DNA from: Rhodomyrtus psidioides
Lineage: Eukaryota > Streptophyta > Magnoliopsida > Myrtales > Myrtaceae
Direction of reading: 5' to 3'
NCBI GenBank assembly: GCA_021437785.1
Contig: JAILYB010000256.1
Coordinates: 248,001 to 312,000 of the forward strand
DNA: 64,000 nt
Shown: piece after piece, positions 35,265-48,508 of the stretch
How positions within the stretch are numbered: position 1 is the stretch's first letter
Layout: every line of letters starts with the position of its first letter
Notes under the pieces: generated by a model
The model's input: only the letters and a program-made list of their open reading frames with translations
What the model was told of the DNA's origin: nothing
Databases searched by the model: none
Position numbers and translations under genes: made by a program

Positions 35265-36803
35265 GTGAGTTCATTTCTTTATTTATTTATTATTAATTTA
35301 TTTTTGGCTCAAACCCTCATTTTTCCGAGGATCTCGGCTCGAAGGTGATGGCAGAACGGTCGGCCGGAGTTCGACTCGATACGACCAAGCCGAGTAGGAA
35401 CATCAGCTTTTCGCTTGGAACCCTCCGTTTTGCGACTGCCCCTGTTTCTGTGATAGTAGAGCCGCCTCTGATTTTCTCCGTCTGACTTGAGTTATTTTCG
35501 TTTGTGTCGAACGTTTATCGGTGTTTTTCCTTTTCGGCTCACGCGTGAACGCATGTCTTCTAAGATGATCAATGTTTCTTTCACTATTCTACGCGTACCG
35601 TGCGTTTGATGAAATGCTCGAGTGAAGCTCGTTGTACCCCGACATTACATCTCTCTGCGTGTTCGCTTCGCGTTTCCTTTGTGGGTCGAGTCTGTGTGGG
35701 TTTTGTCGCGTCACGGTGCTGGGTTGTGACGTAATTTTCCTGGAGTGTTTACGTTTTGATGGCTGTCAGTGGAAGCATATGGTAGCGGACGACGTCGTTG
35801 GGTGACGGCCCAGGATGGCCTTGAGGGAAGGGCCAGGCCCAGTTTGGTCTCCCTCTCGCGGACTGCATCAGGCCCGAGGGCCTCACCAAAACTAAAAATA
35901 AAAATAAGATAAAGATTAAAGTTATTAAAAATCGAAAAAAATGGGAATAATATTAGAAAAATGATTTAGGAAAAGGCATGGATTGGGATGTTAACTCCTA
36001 GTGTCAGAATTGGTTTGGCTTCATATTCTTATAGGATCCCATGTTTTTTTTTTTTTTTTTTAGAGAGATTGAACTCGTCTTGATGGTAGCGCATAGAATG
36101 CTACGTCAGGGCTTAATAACAAGGCTATGTTTATTCTATACTTGCATTTTAGTGAGTTTATTTTGTTTACATTTTCTTTTATTGAATCGATTGTGATTGT
36201 TTACCTTTTTTTTTTCTTTTAATTGCGCACTCGTGCTTGGACTTGAGTTGATTGGCAACGCGCGATGTTTTTGAAATTGATTGAAGAAACTTAGCACCTT
36301 CACTCCCCAGTGTCTCACCTTTGGTGCAAATGTCTTAGTCCTAAGTACCTAAATGGAAGAAGGTGCAAGAAAGAATGCAAGCGCAATGTGAATATTTTCT
36401 TTGTTTAGGGGTTAAGTTTGATATTTAAAATTGTCTTTAATAAAACGGAATATATATGTATATATGTTAAATCAAACGTAGGATCAGTCGTGTTTAATGA
36501 TTTTCAGACAAGAAGGTCAAAATACAAGAAAAAGGAGGCGGAAGAAAGAAGAAGAAAAGGTAAAGTGGACATTTTCTTGAATGGGCATTACAGTTGATCG
36601 AGGCCACGACCTCACATTCAGAGTAATTCTCATAGTGTAAATTCCAGCAACAGAAGAATTTAGCTATAAGAGGGGTTTTGAGCGTGTTTACAAAGAGATG
36701 ATGCTAAGCAGATTGCACCCAACGTCTCATTCTTGTGAAGTTGCTCGGCCTAATGTACTGAAATCTTGTTCACAATGGCAGTGTCGAATCCCACTTGCCG
36801 GCG

Positions 36804-37070
36804 ATGAGCGCGTTTGTCCCGGAAGGATCGACGCCCGATGAGGCGTACACAGCTCTGTGGAAGTGCGAGCAAACAGGGCAATACCCACCGTGTTTCAAGG
36901 CGATCAACTACAGCCTCACGGCCATGATCATTCTCTTTTGCATGTGCGCACTCATGCACGTCTACAGGGATTCTTGGAGACCAACAGCTCCCTCTCCCAC
37001 GCGCATTGCCCGAATTGCTCCTTTACCCTGTCCAAGAGAAGGCGTTGATTGGCCCTATCATGAAGTATAA
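36804..37070 (+). CDS. Small single-pass membrane protein, unknown function
   Basis: An 88-codon frame starts MSAFVPEGSTPDEAYTALWK. It has a cysteine-containing N-terminal half (KCEQTGQYPPC), one hydrophobic segment at about residues 33-54 (SLTAMIILFCMCALMHV) and a proline-rich tail. It is probably the coding exon of a two-exon gene: a purine-rich 5' UTR exon about 35090-35264 ends in a consensus donor (ctccg|gtgagt), and an acceptor 'aatggcag' lies at 36773-36780. The frame is open upstream to 36762, but the first ATG in frame is 36804. Homology was not recognised, yet the balanced composition and splice context favour a real gene. Confidence 0.6.
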   Translation: MSAFVPEGSTPDEAYTALWKCEQTGQYPPCFKAINYSLTAMIILFCMCALMHVYRDSWRPTAPSPTRIARIAPLPCPREGVDWPYHEV

Positions 37071-39378
37071 TCTATGGCGTTTAAAGAAAAGCAGGAGGAG
37101 GAGGAGGAAGAAGAAGAGAGGAAAACAAACTGAGTACAACAATTTCAGCTGTTGTTATTATTATTGTAATTATTAATATTATTGCTGTTGTTATTTTGGG
37201 TTTGAGCTTGTTAGTTAGAGGCCAGGCTAACCTAGTAGAATATTTTCTTACAGCATGCTCCTTCATCAAAACCTGGTCTCTGTCTTTTGATTGAATACTA
37301 GTACTCTGTTTGATGATTGAAAGTTGTTGTTAGGCTAATCATACTTCTTACGCAATCATGCTGCTTACTGCAATCTGTGATACTGCTGATATGAGAGTAA
37401 GAAGAACGAACCGAGGGCTGTGCTGGCTTGTAGTATCGAGCGGAATTTGGGAAATTGACAGCTCGCTCAGTTTACAATAATGATTGGCATTACATCAAAC
37501 GTGTGAGGAACTAAGTCATAATACCACAGAGTTCACATGAGATGTCTTAGCTGCAATCCTCAGCATTTCCATTTCTTATGTTCAAACTTAGAAAGAAAAA
37601 TCTCTCCCATTTTCTTTTTTAGATTTTCAGCGCATTTTGTTGTCAGCTCCGTTCAGGCAAATGGAAGATACGCATTACCAACTCTACAAGCTTTAAGCAT
37701 CGTGTTCTTTGTGCCCAAGTACGTAGGTTGGTCGGTTGGCCGTTCCCGAGTTCTCGGAGTTGTTTGGACTTGCAGCAGCTAATTCGTTAGACTGGGTTTT
37801 CAGCGAAATTGGAATAGTAGTTGTCATGATTGATTCTACTCTTAAGCTCTCATCAAAACCATTTTTTTTTTTTTGGGTCGAAGCATGAGATTAGTTAACT
37901 TTGCTCAGTTAGAATGTCCAGGACTAGCATCAACGGAACAAATCCACCTTGCGTAGCATAAAATTTCAACGCTTCAGGGATCAAAATGAAAGATTGGGGG
38001 CGAAAAAGAGGTTCGTCATCACTTTCTGCAAAATTCCCCACGACCTATGAAAAACTCGTTTGTCTCGTAAATCAAACTAAATCATAGCAAAAAAGAGTGT
38101 AATTTGATTAACTTCTAATTTGAGTCCAGAATATTGGTTTTTTTTATTGAAGTAATTAGAGCAATACTTGGGGTTGACTCGACATATCGTGCTTGTATTC
38201 CTTGTGTTGCGGTTTTAAAATTGTCGATAGTAAATGTAACATCTACATTAGACTTTAGAGAACCTACCAATTGGTTCGAATATAAACTCATATGATCTTG
38301 GGTAGAAATAAATAGACTCCAAATTATTGGTGTAAGAGTATAATTCCTATGTTATACCAGTAATCACTTTAATTCCCCGTAATTTGGGTCAATACGTGAA
38401 AAGACTTACGCAAAGTCTTTAAATCCATCTCATGGTCGGCTAGAGCAAGCAAGGTGGAGAAGGCTAATGATCCTTGGAAATGAACATTCACCAAAATTAA
38501 CTTTGTGGAATTGGCTGAATTATCTTGAACTCAAGGCTAGAAACTTGATTTGTTCATCCATCTTACTCTAGTCCCATAGTTAATGGATGAGCGAGGCGCA
38601 GGCACTAAATACGTGTAATCGTTAGAGTTTACATGTGACTAGTTGTTGTGGCGACTAGTTGATCATGGCTTGATTCTATACAATAGATACAATTGATGCC
38701 TACACGCCTGACCTATTTTGCAGATCACACAGGTTGCATCAAGACAAGTTCCATTAGACCTCTCGTTTGTTCTAACTCGTTTTCTGATCACGAGCCCGCT
38801 AATAGAACTATGTCCTTGGAATGCCTGTTTCACACCAAATCAGATGTGGCCAGGGAACTTTTAAAGCCCTATTCCTGATGAGACTCTCCATGCATTTTCG
38901 ATAGTGAATCGCAAGGACAGAACCTTTTTCACCTTATCAACATGTTCAAGAGCCAGATCAGGAAGTAATTTAGTTACTAAATGAGTTCAAATAGTTTATT
39001 GTGCCTCAGAACACACTATGCAACTGGGAACATTTGATAGAGACCTTATTCACAAGTCATTAATTTTATTTTAAAAGAATCACAATTATGCGTCATATTT
39101 TCTAGCGTGAGTTGTTTAGAGTACGTGTTTGCTTCTAATGACTTACTTCAAGACAAAACTGTATGATATGATTGTTAAGTAGCGAGTCCTATATATTTAA
39201 CATATGGGCTTACACATGCCTGTTTTATCATGCCTTCAAAATGATTTGTCTAAAATTATAGTGGGGCTTACGTGCTATATTAAAAGTTCTTTAAGACCCC
39301 ATATATTTGCACCTTGCTTATAAATGGATCTACCTAGTATTCATTTACAACTAACACGTTTATAGATAAAATAAAATA

Positions 39379-39414
<36 letters not shown>

Positions 39415-39697
39415 AAAACGTCCTAACTTTTCAAATTGAAGTACCTACTTGTCAAAACTACTTTACTTTCACTTTTCATCCTTGCTGTTCAATTGATAGA
39501 TATATTAAGCATTCCTATTACTATAGTCGACCTATAGCATTGGAGGAGCCATTCTAGACAAATATCGTAGTCCCCTTACGCCTAAAAATGTCGAGGTCGA
39601 GCTGGGCACTAGAGTTTGGTTATTTCCAGTTCAATCTAAGGAAGACTTCCATGACTAGTGTTTCATTGTCGACTTGCAAGACTATTAGTTATTTTTT
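37071..39697. other. 3' flank and intergenic spacer
   Basis: AT-rich sequence with 'ttattatt' runs just after the stop codon, likely 3' UTR. No gene recognised. A (GAAA)n microsatellite occupies about 39379-39415. Confidence 0.5.
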
Positions 39698-40941
39698 GAG
39701 AAAATTACCAAAAATAGTCCTAAATCTATTGCAATTGTGTCCATTCAATTTTAAAGCTATTTTTTTTGCCGATTCCTTTTGTAATTGTGCCATTTCAGTC
39801 CATCCGACGAATTTTGGCTAGCCACCGCAGATATGGACGCTAACTAGCCGGCGACTTAATATTTTTAATATTTTTGGATTTTTTAAGTTTTAATATTTTT
39901 TAAAATACTTTTTTCTTTTCTTTTTCTTTTCCCCTCCTCCCATCTTCTTCGTCCCTCACATCTTCTTCCTCTGCTCTAGTCATCTTCTTCCTCCACTTCG
40001 GCGACCGACCAGAGGATGGTCGGCGAGCCTCGGCAGCATCACTATGGCTGGGTGAGGCCCGATCATGCCGTGGCTAGGTAAAGTCGAGCATTGCAATGGC
40101 CGGGCGAGGTTCACTCGCCAGCCCAGATTTGACAAAGTGAACGTGCTTCAGAGCTGGGAAGCTAGAGAACCTCATGGTGTAGATGGTGGTCAAATATTGA
40201 GTGCGAAGACGACGGCAAGCTAGAGAATCTCCTTTGTTAAGGATATAGACGTCATGAACGCCTTATGCAATTTGGTTGTTTCCTTGTCTTAGCGAAGCAC
40301 GAGTGAGACCTTGATCGATATCTGCCACTAGGCCGATGGGTTCCCGCTCGACGTCTATGTGTACATCACTCTCTCGTTGGCTGTGCCGAGCCTTGCTATA
40401 GCTAGGCAAGGCTCCGTCTTGCCTGGATCTAGGCTGGCGAGGCTCGATGTTGCCCAGATCTGGACTGGCGAGGCTTAACCTCTCCTAAATATGGGCTGAG
40501 GCAATACTAAGACCTGCAAAATGTCCAATCAATTCAATTCACCTTGCAACCGGGGACGGGAAGTAATTGATCGGAGAGAGAATGGAAGCTGAACTGGCGG
40601 CCATGGATGCCGAGTCGAGCTCGAATTTCAAGCGATTTGGCAAGGCAAGCCTCGCCGGCTGGTCTCTGCTCTGTTGCCGGATGGAGGAAGACGATGACTC
40701 ACGCGGAGAAAGAAGATGGAAAGAGGACAAAAGAAAAAGAAAAGGAACAAAATAAAAAATATCTTAAAAATTAAAAATATTAGATCTTCGGCCAATCGAC
40801 ATTAGCACCGGCTAGCCAAAATTCTCCAGATGGATTGAATTGACACAATTACAAAAAATTTAGGACTGAATCGGCGAAAAAATAGGTTTATGACTGAATT
40901 GGCACAATTGCAGTAAGTTTAGGACTTTTTTGGTAATTTTC
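39698..40941. mobile_element. Long-TIR MULE-like element carrying GC-rich interior
   Basis: Left arm 39698-39850 and right arm about 40790-40941 are inverted copies ('gaaaattaccaaaaa' at left, 'tttttggtaattttc' at right). The interior shares phrases with the element at 55639-57455 (such as 'catcttcttcctccactt' and 'ggcgaccgacc'), so the two are one family. No transposase. The target duplication is not evident. Confidence 0.75.
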
Positions 40942-42579
40942 CTAGTGCTTTTCCTGATCTCATTCTCCAAGTTTACACTTGATATAAATTCATCAAATTG
41001 GTTAGAAGATGTGTATGGCCAAGTTAAGAAGCCTAGTGTTGAGAAAACATTCTCTTTGAATATTTTGATTTTTACAAAACTATCTTTGTTCAGATAGAAT
41101 CTATATAATGTTTATAATGTTTTAATTGCAGAATGAACAAGTGAACAAAAGCTTATATTGATCCATTTCTGGCATCCAGACTCAAGAAGCAGTAGTTATA
41201 TATTTGTTTCTAAAGACGTTCAAATGGACTTGTTTCTGAAGATGTTCAGATGGAGTATGTTGCATTTGAAGGCTTATTCGTCTGAAGGCTTATATGGCGT
41301 GTCAAAAAGACTTTGTTGAAACTCAGTATCACAGTTTAAAATAATATGTTCAGATTTAGAGAGTCTTTATTTCTAAAGACTGCTTCTGAATATCGTTCAG
41401 ATTCTGCGATTTCTATCTGATAGATTCTAAAGACCCACGAATGGCAGTTTTCCATATTTAGAAAGTATATCTATGAATGTGTGAATGTATGTATCAAGTA
41501 TGATGCACAATATAAGGAAACTAAAGAGAATCTCAGATTTGAGCCAGAAACTTCTCTCGATGCTCCTCATTTTAAATTGTTCTTCTATGCATCTATTGTC
41601 TCTCCTCTTCCTCCTGAAATCCACCAAGCGAGAGTTTTTAATTTTAATTTCTCCAAGAAACCAATTAAACGATTTAAGCAATTTTCGTGGGAAATTTTGA
41701 GATGGAAATCCACTATTCTGTTTTGAAGCTCAGCATTTCTCTTTTAGTTTTAATTCCTTTATCTTCGCCTGATTTATCTAGATTTCTCTCAAACCTAATC
41801 TCCTAAGCATAAACTACATTTGAATTGACGACTTGATGAGCTGAAGCAAGAATGCTCTTGTAGTATACTCCCTTGTGGCTTGCTCGCGGCTACCGGCAAG
41901 CCGTTCGACGTGACTCCTTGAGAGCAATGAGGTCGGCATTTGATTTGGAGAAAGCAGACAGGGCTCTAGCTAACTCAACTCGCTTCGAAGAGTGGCATGG
42001 AGCAAAATGATGGAAAATTAGGCATTCTTAACATATCAAAAGATTCATAATCATGTAAAACCAAGTTTAAACAGAATTAAGTGTTTTCTAGTTGAAGCCA
42101 AGCAAGCCATTACCACTTAAGAAGTTGAAGCTGCATGCACTGGGTTGTTTGACTACATATGCTTCTAGTACTCCTACATTAACTGAAACTGCAGATTAAA
42201 ACCACTTCTTACTGAGCTTGTCTAGTATTCCTACATTTGCTCGATTCCTTTGCATACTATTTTGCCACGTGCCTTCTAACTCAACAATTTAGCCCATGGT
42301 GGAGGTATTTTGCACTATAAAGAAAACAATCACCTTATTTTGTCGCCTGCATGCCTTGCCGAAAGAATACTGTCACCCTAAGCACTAAAGGCCTTTTTTA
42401 CAAAAAAAAAAAAAAAACAAATTTCAGTTAATGTAAAGGCGACGGAGCAAAGTAGTAAATATTTGGCAGCAAATGCCCAATTAATTACTTCATTCGTATC
42501 TACAACCAATGGAATTGATTTCTTGACAGTACTGTTAGTTATTTCTGATTGTAGATCCACACACCATCACTTGGTATTT

Positions 42580-43523
42580 GGCCCAATCCCAAAAAAAACC
42601 TCAAACTTTAGCCTTTGTCTAAAAAATATCCACAACTTTTTTTTGTCTCATAAAAAACCTTCAACTTTTGATTTTGTCCCAAATCTACCAATCCAATCCC
42701 AAAAATACCTCAAACTTTGGCCTTTGTCCAAAAAATATCCACAACTTTTTTTTGTCTCCTAAAAAACCTTCAATTTTTGAATTTGTCCCAAATCTATTAG
42801 TTCGATCACAAAAAAACCCTCAAAACCTATCACGTAGAATTCCCGACGACCCGGCATTGGCTGTTTAGCTTCTGTCGAAACTCCAAGTGATTCTCAACCG
42901 TCGCCCGATGGTGTAGCCTTATCCCGAGACAATAGCAACCCTCGTCATCGGCTCCTTACCCGTTGATAGTCCTCGATACCATTCGAGCCTTCCACCGAGG
43001 ACCATCGTGCCGACCTTGCATCTGTGACAACAAGCTGCTGTCGACCCTGCCCCTGTGACGAAAAACTGCTGCCCCCAATGCTTTCTTGTGATCATCGTTT
43101 CGGTAAAGATTTGAAGTATAAGAAAAATATTTGTTAATATCTTGTTCCCACTTAAATTTTTATGTGAATCTCGGGTAACTCAATTATGTCTCGAAATGAA
43201 TTAATGCGGTTGCAATGTGTCAAACATTTTTCCTTGCAACAATTGGAAGTATATTTTGATCTTTGTCGAACAATCATGGGTTCTGTTCAACTGGGCGTGA
43301 AACACTCCCTTTTTTTAATAACTGTGGTAAATTTGGGACAAAATCAAAAGTTGAAGGTTTTTTATGAGACAAAAAAAGTTGTGGATATTTTTGGGACAAA
43401 GACAAAAGTTTGAGGTTTTTTTGGGACAAAATCAAAAGTTGAAGGTTTTTTAGGAGACAAAAAAAAGTTATGGATATTTTTGGGACAAACGTCAAAGTTT
43501 GAGGTTTTTTTTGGAATTAGGCC
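42580..43523. mobile_element. MULE-like element with ~220-bp TIRs, 10-bp target duplication
   Basis: Exact 10-bp duplication 'cttggtattt' at 42570-42579 and 43524-43533. Inverted ends ggcccaatcccaaaaaaaac and complement of ggcctaattccaaaaaaaac. Each arm is itself two tandem units of about 110 bp around 'tatccacaactttttttt'. It is the same family as the element at 17271-18273. Non-coding interior. Confidence 0.87.
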
Positions 43524-44292
43524 CTTGGTATTTTGCATAAAATACTTATTAATTAGAAAATCGTGAGGTCATAAATAATAACAGTACTTTCAAACTGTCA
43601 TGCTAGCGACTTTCTACCACCAAACTCATTGTTTGAATTCATGTTGTATATTTATATATAAAAAAAGAGATCGATTTCTTTCCTTTATACAAAACCCTCT
43701 TTTCCCTCTTTCTCTGCGGTCCACAAGGAAAAAAATGCAAGAGTTGTGCCAAAAGAGATATCTTGTCCCTTAGCCCACTTTTATTATTTTTCTTTTATTT
43801 TGTAGCGTCCGGAGATTTTATATTTATACTATTTTAACAGTGGCAAATTCTCTTTTCCCCGACAGCTTTTAGATTTTCAATACTAGGGTTTTCTAGCAAT
43901 GTTATCATGTAAGCTTCGAAATAGATTGATTTAACTTATGACTGTGTCCAAAGCACATAATATTGGCACATCACTTTCTCCTCATAGATGGCCCCAAGCA
44001 TACGGAAGTACCCAAACTCCAATGGAACAAATGCTAAATCAGGAAAAGATACATGGCCCCAAGCATACGGAAGATAAATAAAGAAATCCATTTTGAAACT
44101 TTATAATCACCGTCTGAACAAAAAAAAAAAAAAAAGAATCTCTAAACTTTGTTTGTTGAGCACGTGATGCATAACATGAAATCTCTCCAACTTCCAAAAA
44201 CGGAAAAAGACAGTTTATCGGACATATTAAGTAAAATAGAACAAGAAGGGAAATGGAGGAAAACCGATGTCATGTGCATGCCTCCTCCTCTT

Positions 44293-47200
44293 TTAAGGCA
44301 TAAAATGGGGCGGCTTGACGCCCCATAAACAACTCCCCATCCTCACCTCATCATCTACAGCTTTGTGCTCGTTCGGAAGGAAATTGGTTGTGTTATAATC
44401 CGCCACGTAGTGATGATCTCGATGATCACGATCATGATTAGACCCAGGCTCCGGGTAGATCAGAAAGTCATGAGCATGAGCACGAATGGGATTGGCGTCA
44501 CTCATGCATGGTTCGTTGTTGCTGTTGTATCCCTCATGAGATCCCTGGCCGGCATGATCATTCATTAGGGGGTAATAACTGGAGCTCGAAGTCACGTCCA
44601 TTCCTGTGGTGTTCGACCACAAAGCCGGTCCTAAACGATGCCCCATGTCCTGGTTGAAGATGCCTCGATAGTTCCATGGATCGACGTGATGAGCGATGTT
44701 CATTCCAGTCGTGTATGAAGGCTCCTTGCTTGCCATTGTCATGTTGGTGTGGCTGCTGTTGGGATATTGATGATTATGATCATGGTCAGACACAAGCTCA
44801 TTGTTGCTATTATATCCCTCATGTGACCTCCAGCCGGCATGATCATTTGTTATGGGGTAATAAATTGAGCTTGGAGGCACGTCCATTCCCGTGGTGTTTG
44901 ACAATGAAGCCAATCCTGGATGATGATGCCCCATGTCTTGGTTGAAGATGCCTTGATCGTTCCATGGATCGGTGTGATGAACGACATTCATCCCCGCACT
45001 CATGTATGAAGGTTCCTTGCTTGCCATCACCGGGTTGGGGTTGTTGTTGTGATCATATCCCTCGGGTACATGGCTTGTGTCTCTTGTAACATTACCCGGC
45101 GAACAACTCAAAGACCTTATGAGTTGTACGCCTGGCAAGTGTCCCATGAATTGTCCATTGAAGATCGTCTCGTTTCTCGGCAACAATGGAGGTGGTGCGT
45201 AACCATAATCTGGGTTTTGAAGACACAGAGAAATTTCTTTCTTTGGGTTTGCTTTGATTAAATATAAACAAAGAAAAAAGAAAAGCATGCGGAAAATAAA
45301 GACCATGTCTGTCATCTACAATTGTTATGTACCTGAGATTTGTGGAGGGAGTGAACTTTCAAGAGATGGAATTTGATGATTCAGGTATCGTCTCTTGTAT
45401 TGTTGAATCAAAACCATCAATTCATCATTGACCAAGCTTGTAGGAACCCTTGAATGGTTAGGAGGAAGCTGATGATGGTGCAGTTGAATCAGTTCAGAGT
45501 TGATTAATGGTGGAGCTGGTTGCGTTGAATCAGTAACATTATCCACAAAGAATGGACTTTGGGAACTTGGGAATGGCCTTCTCATCAATTCCCTCAAACG
45601 AGAATCCAAGAGAAAAAGTGGCTCCATGTTTCTCCTCAATGTGCCTTGAGGAAACTCAAGATAGTGCCTCCTTATAAGAGGGGGCAAAAAAAACATACCT
45701 CAGAAGGGTTGTATTGTCCAACCGTTTTCTATGTCGGAACATTTACTTAGTAAAAGATGGCGATCAAGAGGTTTACACAATTTTGATTAGGACAACATTA
45801 TGTACCTGTAAGTGCAAGCTTGACCATCAGTGAAATCGGAGCTCAGCTTCCAAGAGGTATGCTTTTTGGGGCGTGCTATCTCGCAGTAGAAATGAGGCAG
45901 CTTGTATAACTAAAAGTAAGCTTAATATGTTAGCACACCATACACAGAGTGTATGTATATATCAGGTAACCGCTAAAACAGTAAAGCCGATGTTGTTGTT
46001 TTGTGTGAGCTAGAGCCGTGCACATTCATAGTAGATGATTTGAACATGAAGTTTCTTACGTGGCAATATAAAAAGCTTATGATAACAAGTTGACAAGGTG
46101 GCGATTTTATACTTTTCTTACACATCTATAGGAACATGGAAAGGGCAAAAACGATGACTAAATGGACTATCCTTGAATCCACAATCATGGAGAAGAAATT
46201 TGGCACCAACATAATATAAGGTTAAGGGTCACACCTCAATTTCTAGAATTTCCATATTGCCGCCATATTTAACTCTCATTGCGGAAATATCCGGCCAGCT
46301 TATTTCAATCTTCTTCTTCAGACCATTTTCGAGTATCTCCCAGTTCAGCCGTTTCTTCGTGTAGTACCACTTTGCTATCAGGTGATCCGCATATTGAGTT
46401 CTTACCTGCACATATTTCCACACGAAAACCGCAGGACAATTCCAAAAGAGGAAATTTGATTTGATGACAGGAAGAAATTTCTACACATACTTGTTCACAC
46501 ATATGCATATAAGGTACAAGATACCTCGTATCTACCAATCCTGAGGACGCCAAAAGGTTCACTTGTGGCCTTGAACTTCTGCAACCCGAGTGCTTTGCAT
46601 GTTTGACCATCGACCTGTCCCTCGCGAAGCGTGGCTTCAGCTTTCTTGATCATATAAAGCGACTTCTTCGGTTCCAAGTTGAGCGCCGTCAAAGACTCGA
46701 GAGTTCCGTTGGAATCGCCCTGAACAAGTCGTAGATCACGTCACCGGAAAACAACGACAAAAAGAAGAAGAAGCAGTCTTCCAGTGATCAAGTGCCCAGT
46801 GCACGACTGCATTCTATTGACGGTGAAGCATGCGTAGGCACTCTAAACTTTTTTATGTTTTTCACTTGCAGTTCAACAAAATTTTCAGAGCCCTATTATG
46901 ATGCGAAGGATGTAACTAGCTAGCAACAAGACTGATTCTTGAAGACCTAATTCCACAGTTTCCAAATATATCTTCTTGAAAACCTAAATAAAAAACCCTC
47001 GAACATTCGAAACCTGATACTTTTGCCTTCTTTCTACGGTCCTCTCCCTATAATGAGAGGAATTCATCAAACTACAAGCCAAGATGAAAAACACCCGAGA
47101 GCGAGAGAGAGAGAACCTGTGCGAGTGTTGTCGCAACCGTTGTTTGAGCGTGCTGCTGATCGCAGACTCGTGCATTGTTGCCTTGCGCCCTGGAAACACC

Positions 47201-47332
47201 CGAATGATCATCACCATCATTCGAAGGTTCGGCCATTGGAAAACCCTCCTTTAGAAGGTGCTGCTCAAGTAACAAAAAATCTTCATCACTCCATAAGTCC
47301 GAAAAGTCTTCTTCCCCTCCGTTACGTGTCAT
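44293..47332 (-). CDS. TRF2/HOY1 PH-like domain protein, six exons, complete
   Basis: Exons on the minus strand: 47332-47117, 46719-46525, 46405-46235, 45900-45806, 45670-45333 and 45209-44293 (stop), 643 codons with all phases agreeing and GT-AG borders. Start MTRNGGEEDFSDLWSDEDF is the first ATG of an open stretch. Exons 2-5 encode the plant PH-like module: FGVLRIGRYE, then HLIAKWYYTKKRLNWEILE, KIEISWPDISAM, MEILEIE, KKHTSWKLSSDFTDGQAC and RRHYLEFPQGTL, the order seen in ASG1-like proteins. The histidine/asparagine-rich C-terminal exon contains a 97-codon tandem repeat. The biochemical role of the family is poorly known. A CT-rich leader lies upstream. Confidence 0.88.
44446..45027 (-). repeat. 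In-frame 291-bp tandem repeat in the last exon of the PH-like gene
   Basis: Unit 1 spans 45027-44737 and unit 2 44736 to about 44446. Both start MASKEPSY and contain IFNQDMGH, SNTTGMDV and SHEGYNSNNE. They differ by many substitutions, so the duplication is old and has been kept in frame. Confidence 0.9.
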
Positions 47333-47474
47333 GTTTTCTTTCTCTTCTTTGGCCAAAAATAAAATCGCAAGAAGAACAGGAAATTTAGTAGCTACGAACC
47401 CCACTCCCCCAGAAACCCTAGCAAAGAGAACCAAAGAAAAAACCCCAAAAACACATGAATCTTTAGAAGGAGCC

Positions 47475-47478
47475 ACAC

Positions 47479-47517
<39 letters not shown>
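47475..47517. repeat. (GA)n tract; CT-rich on the sense strand of the PH-like gene
   Basis: Nearly pure GA repeat about 145 bp above the start codon; on the transcribed strand it is a CT tract, common in plant 5' leaders and GAGA-type promoters. A possible further non-coding exon lies at about 47975-47816, ending in donor tgcaag|gtacaa. Confidence 0.75.
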
Positions 47518-47521
<4 letters not shown>

Positions 47522-48120
47522 GTTTTGTTGAATTCGAGTGCCACTGGGCTTCTGTAGAGAGTCCTAGCGCTGGATGGATTCTAAACCGGTCTTATCCTGT
47601 TGAATTTCTATTTTAGTCTTTTGCCCTAATTTCCTATAAATAATAGTACTATTAAGAATAAGGATAACAATTCTGTCCCTTATTTCTCCATTCTTTTTAA
47701 AATCTTTTTAATAACGATCTAATTTTGATTTTTCCTTCCTTTATGAGATTGAGGTGAAACGAGAATTGTTGTTGGCGATTTTAAAGGGAATTTAAAGTAG
47801 TTGGAAATTGTACCTTGCACTCACTCATGAGCTTGTCAACCCAAGAGATGAACGAGGCATCCAGAATTATCGCCGGACGAAGGAACGTGAATGTGGTGAG
47901 AAGAACAAAAAGAAAACAAATTTGAGGTGTGTGTGTATATAGGATGAGATTAATTTTTAGTTTGTTGCTGGCTTTCACCCATTACGTTTGTGGAGATAAC
48001 ACTAATTTGATTTCTGTGCTTTCAATTATTTGAATATTTAAATATTAAGCAATTCATTCATTTAGTAGTTTAAACTAGTGGGCCCCACGTGGAGGTGTGT
48101 TTGAAAGGGATCTAGATTTC

Positions 48121-48430
48121 CTACCATTAAAAATTTCCTACCATTTCATACTATGATCGATCTAGGCCATCTAATTCAAAATGAACAGTCCAGATCAGTC
48201 CATATCATTTCCCACTAAAAAACTATTGATTGATCTGAGCCGTCCATTTTGAATTGGACGGCCCAAATTTAATGGCACATCTAAATTTATGTCACTAAAT
48301 CATTTCCCGTTTGAAGAAGCAAGATCCCCTGCCAATAGTGATGTGGGCCATTGGATCTTCCCCCTATAAGAGGGAAGATCCAATGGTTGAGGGGATAATG
48401 ATCCCCTCCCATTATGGCAGGGAATATTTC
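48121..48430. mobile_element. MITE-like palindromic sequences
   Basis: The stretch 48170-48275 holds inverted blocks around 'gatctgagccgtcc' and 'ggacggccc'. The stretch 48324-48427 holds a palindrome centred on 'cctataag' with arms 'ttggatcttcccc'/'gggaagatccaa'. Non-coding; exact element ends were not resolved. Confidence 0.55.
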
Positions 48431-48433
48431 TCC

Positions 48434-48436
<3 letters not shown>

Positions 48437-48500
<64 letters not shown>
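48437..48500. repeat. (GA)n microsatellite
   Basis: A pure GA dinucleotide run of about 64 bp directly before the inverted-repeat cluster at 48509-48647. Confidence 0.97.
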
Positions 48501-48503
<3 letters not shown>

Positions 48504-48508
48504 GATAA

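Noticed and set aside
47072..47476. Longer N terminus for the PH-like protein
   Set aside because: The frame is open upstream but the only in-frame initiator candidate is GTG; ATG 47332 starts the acidic segment.
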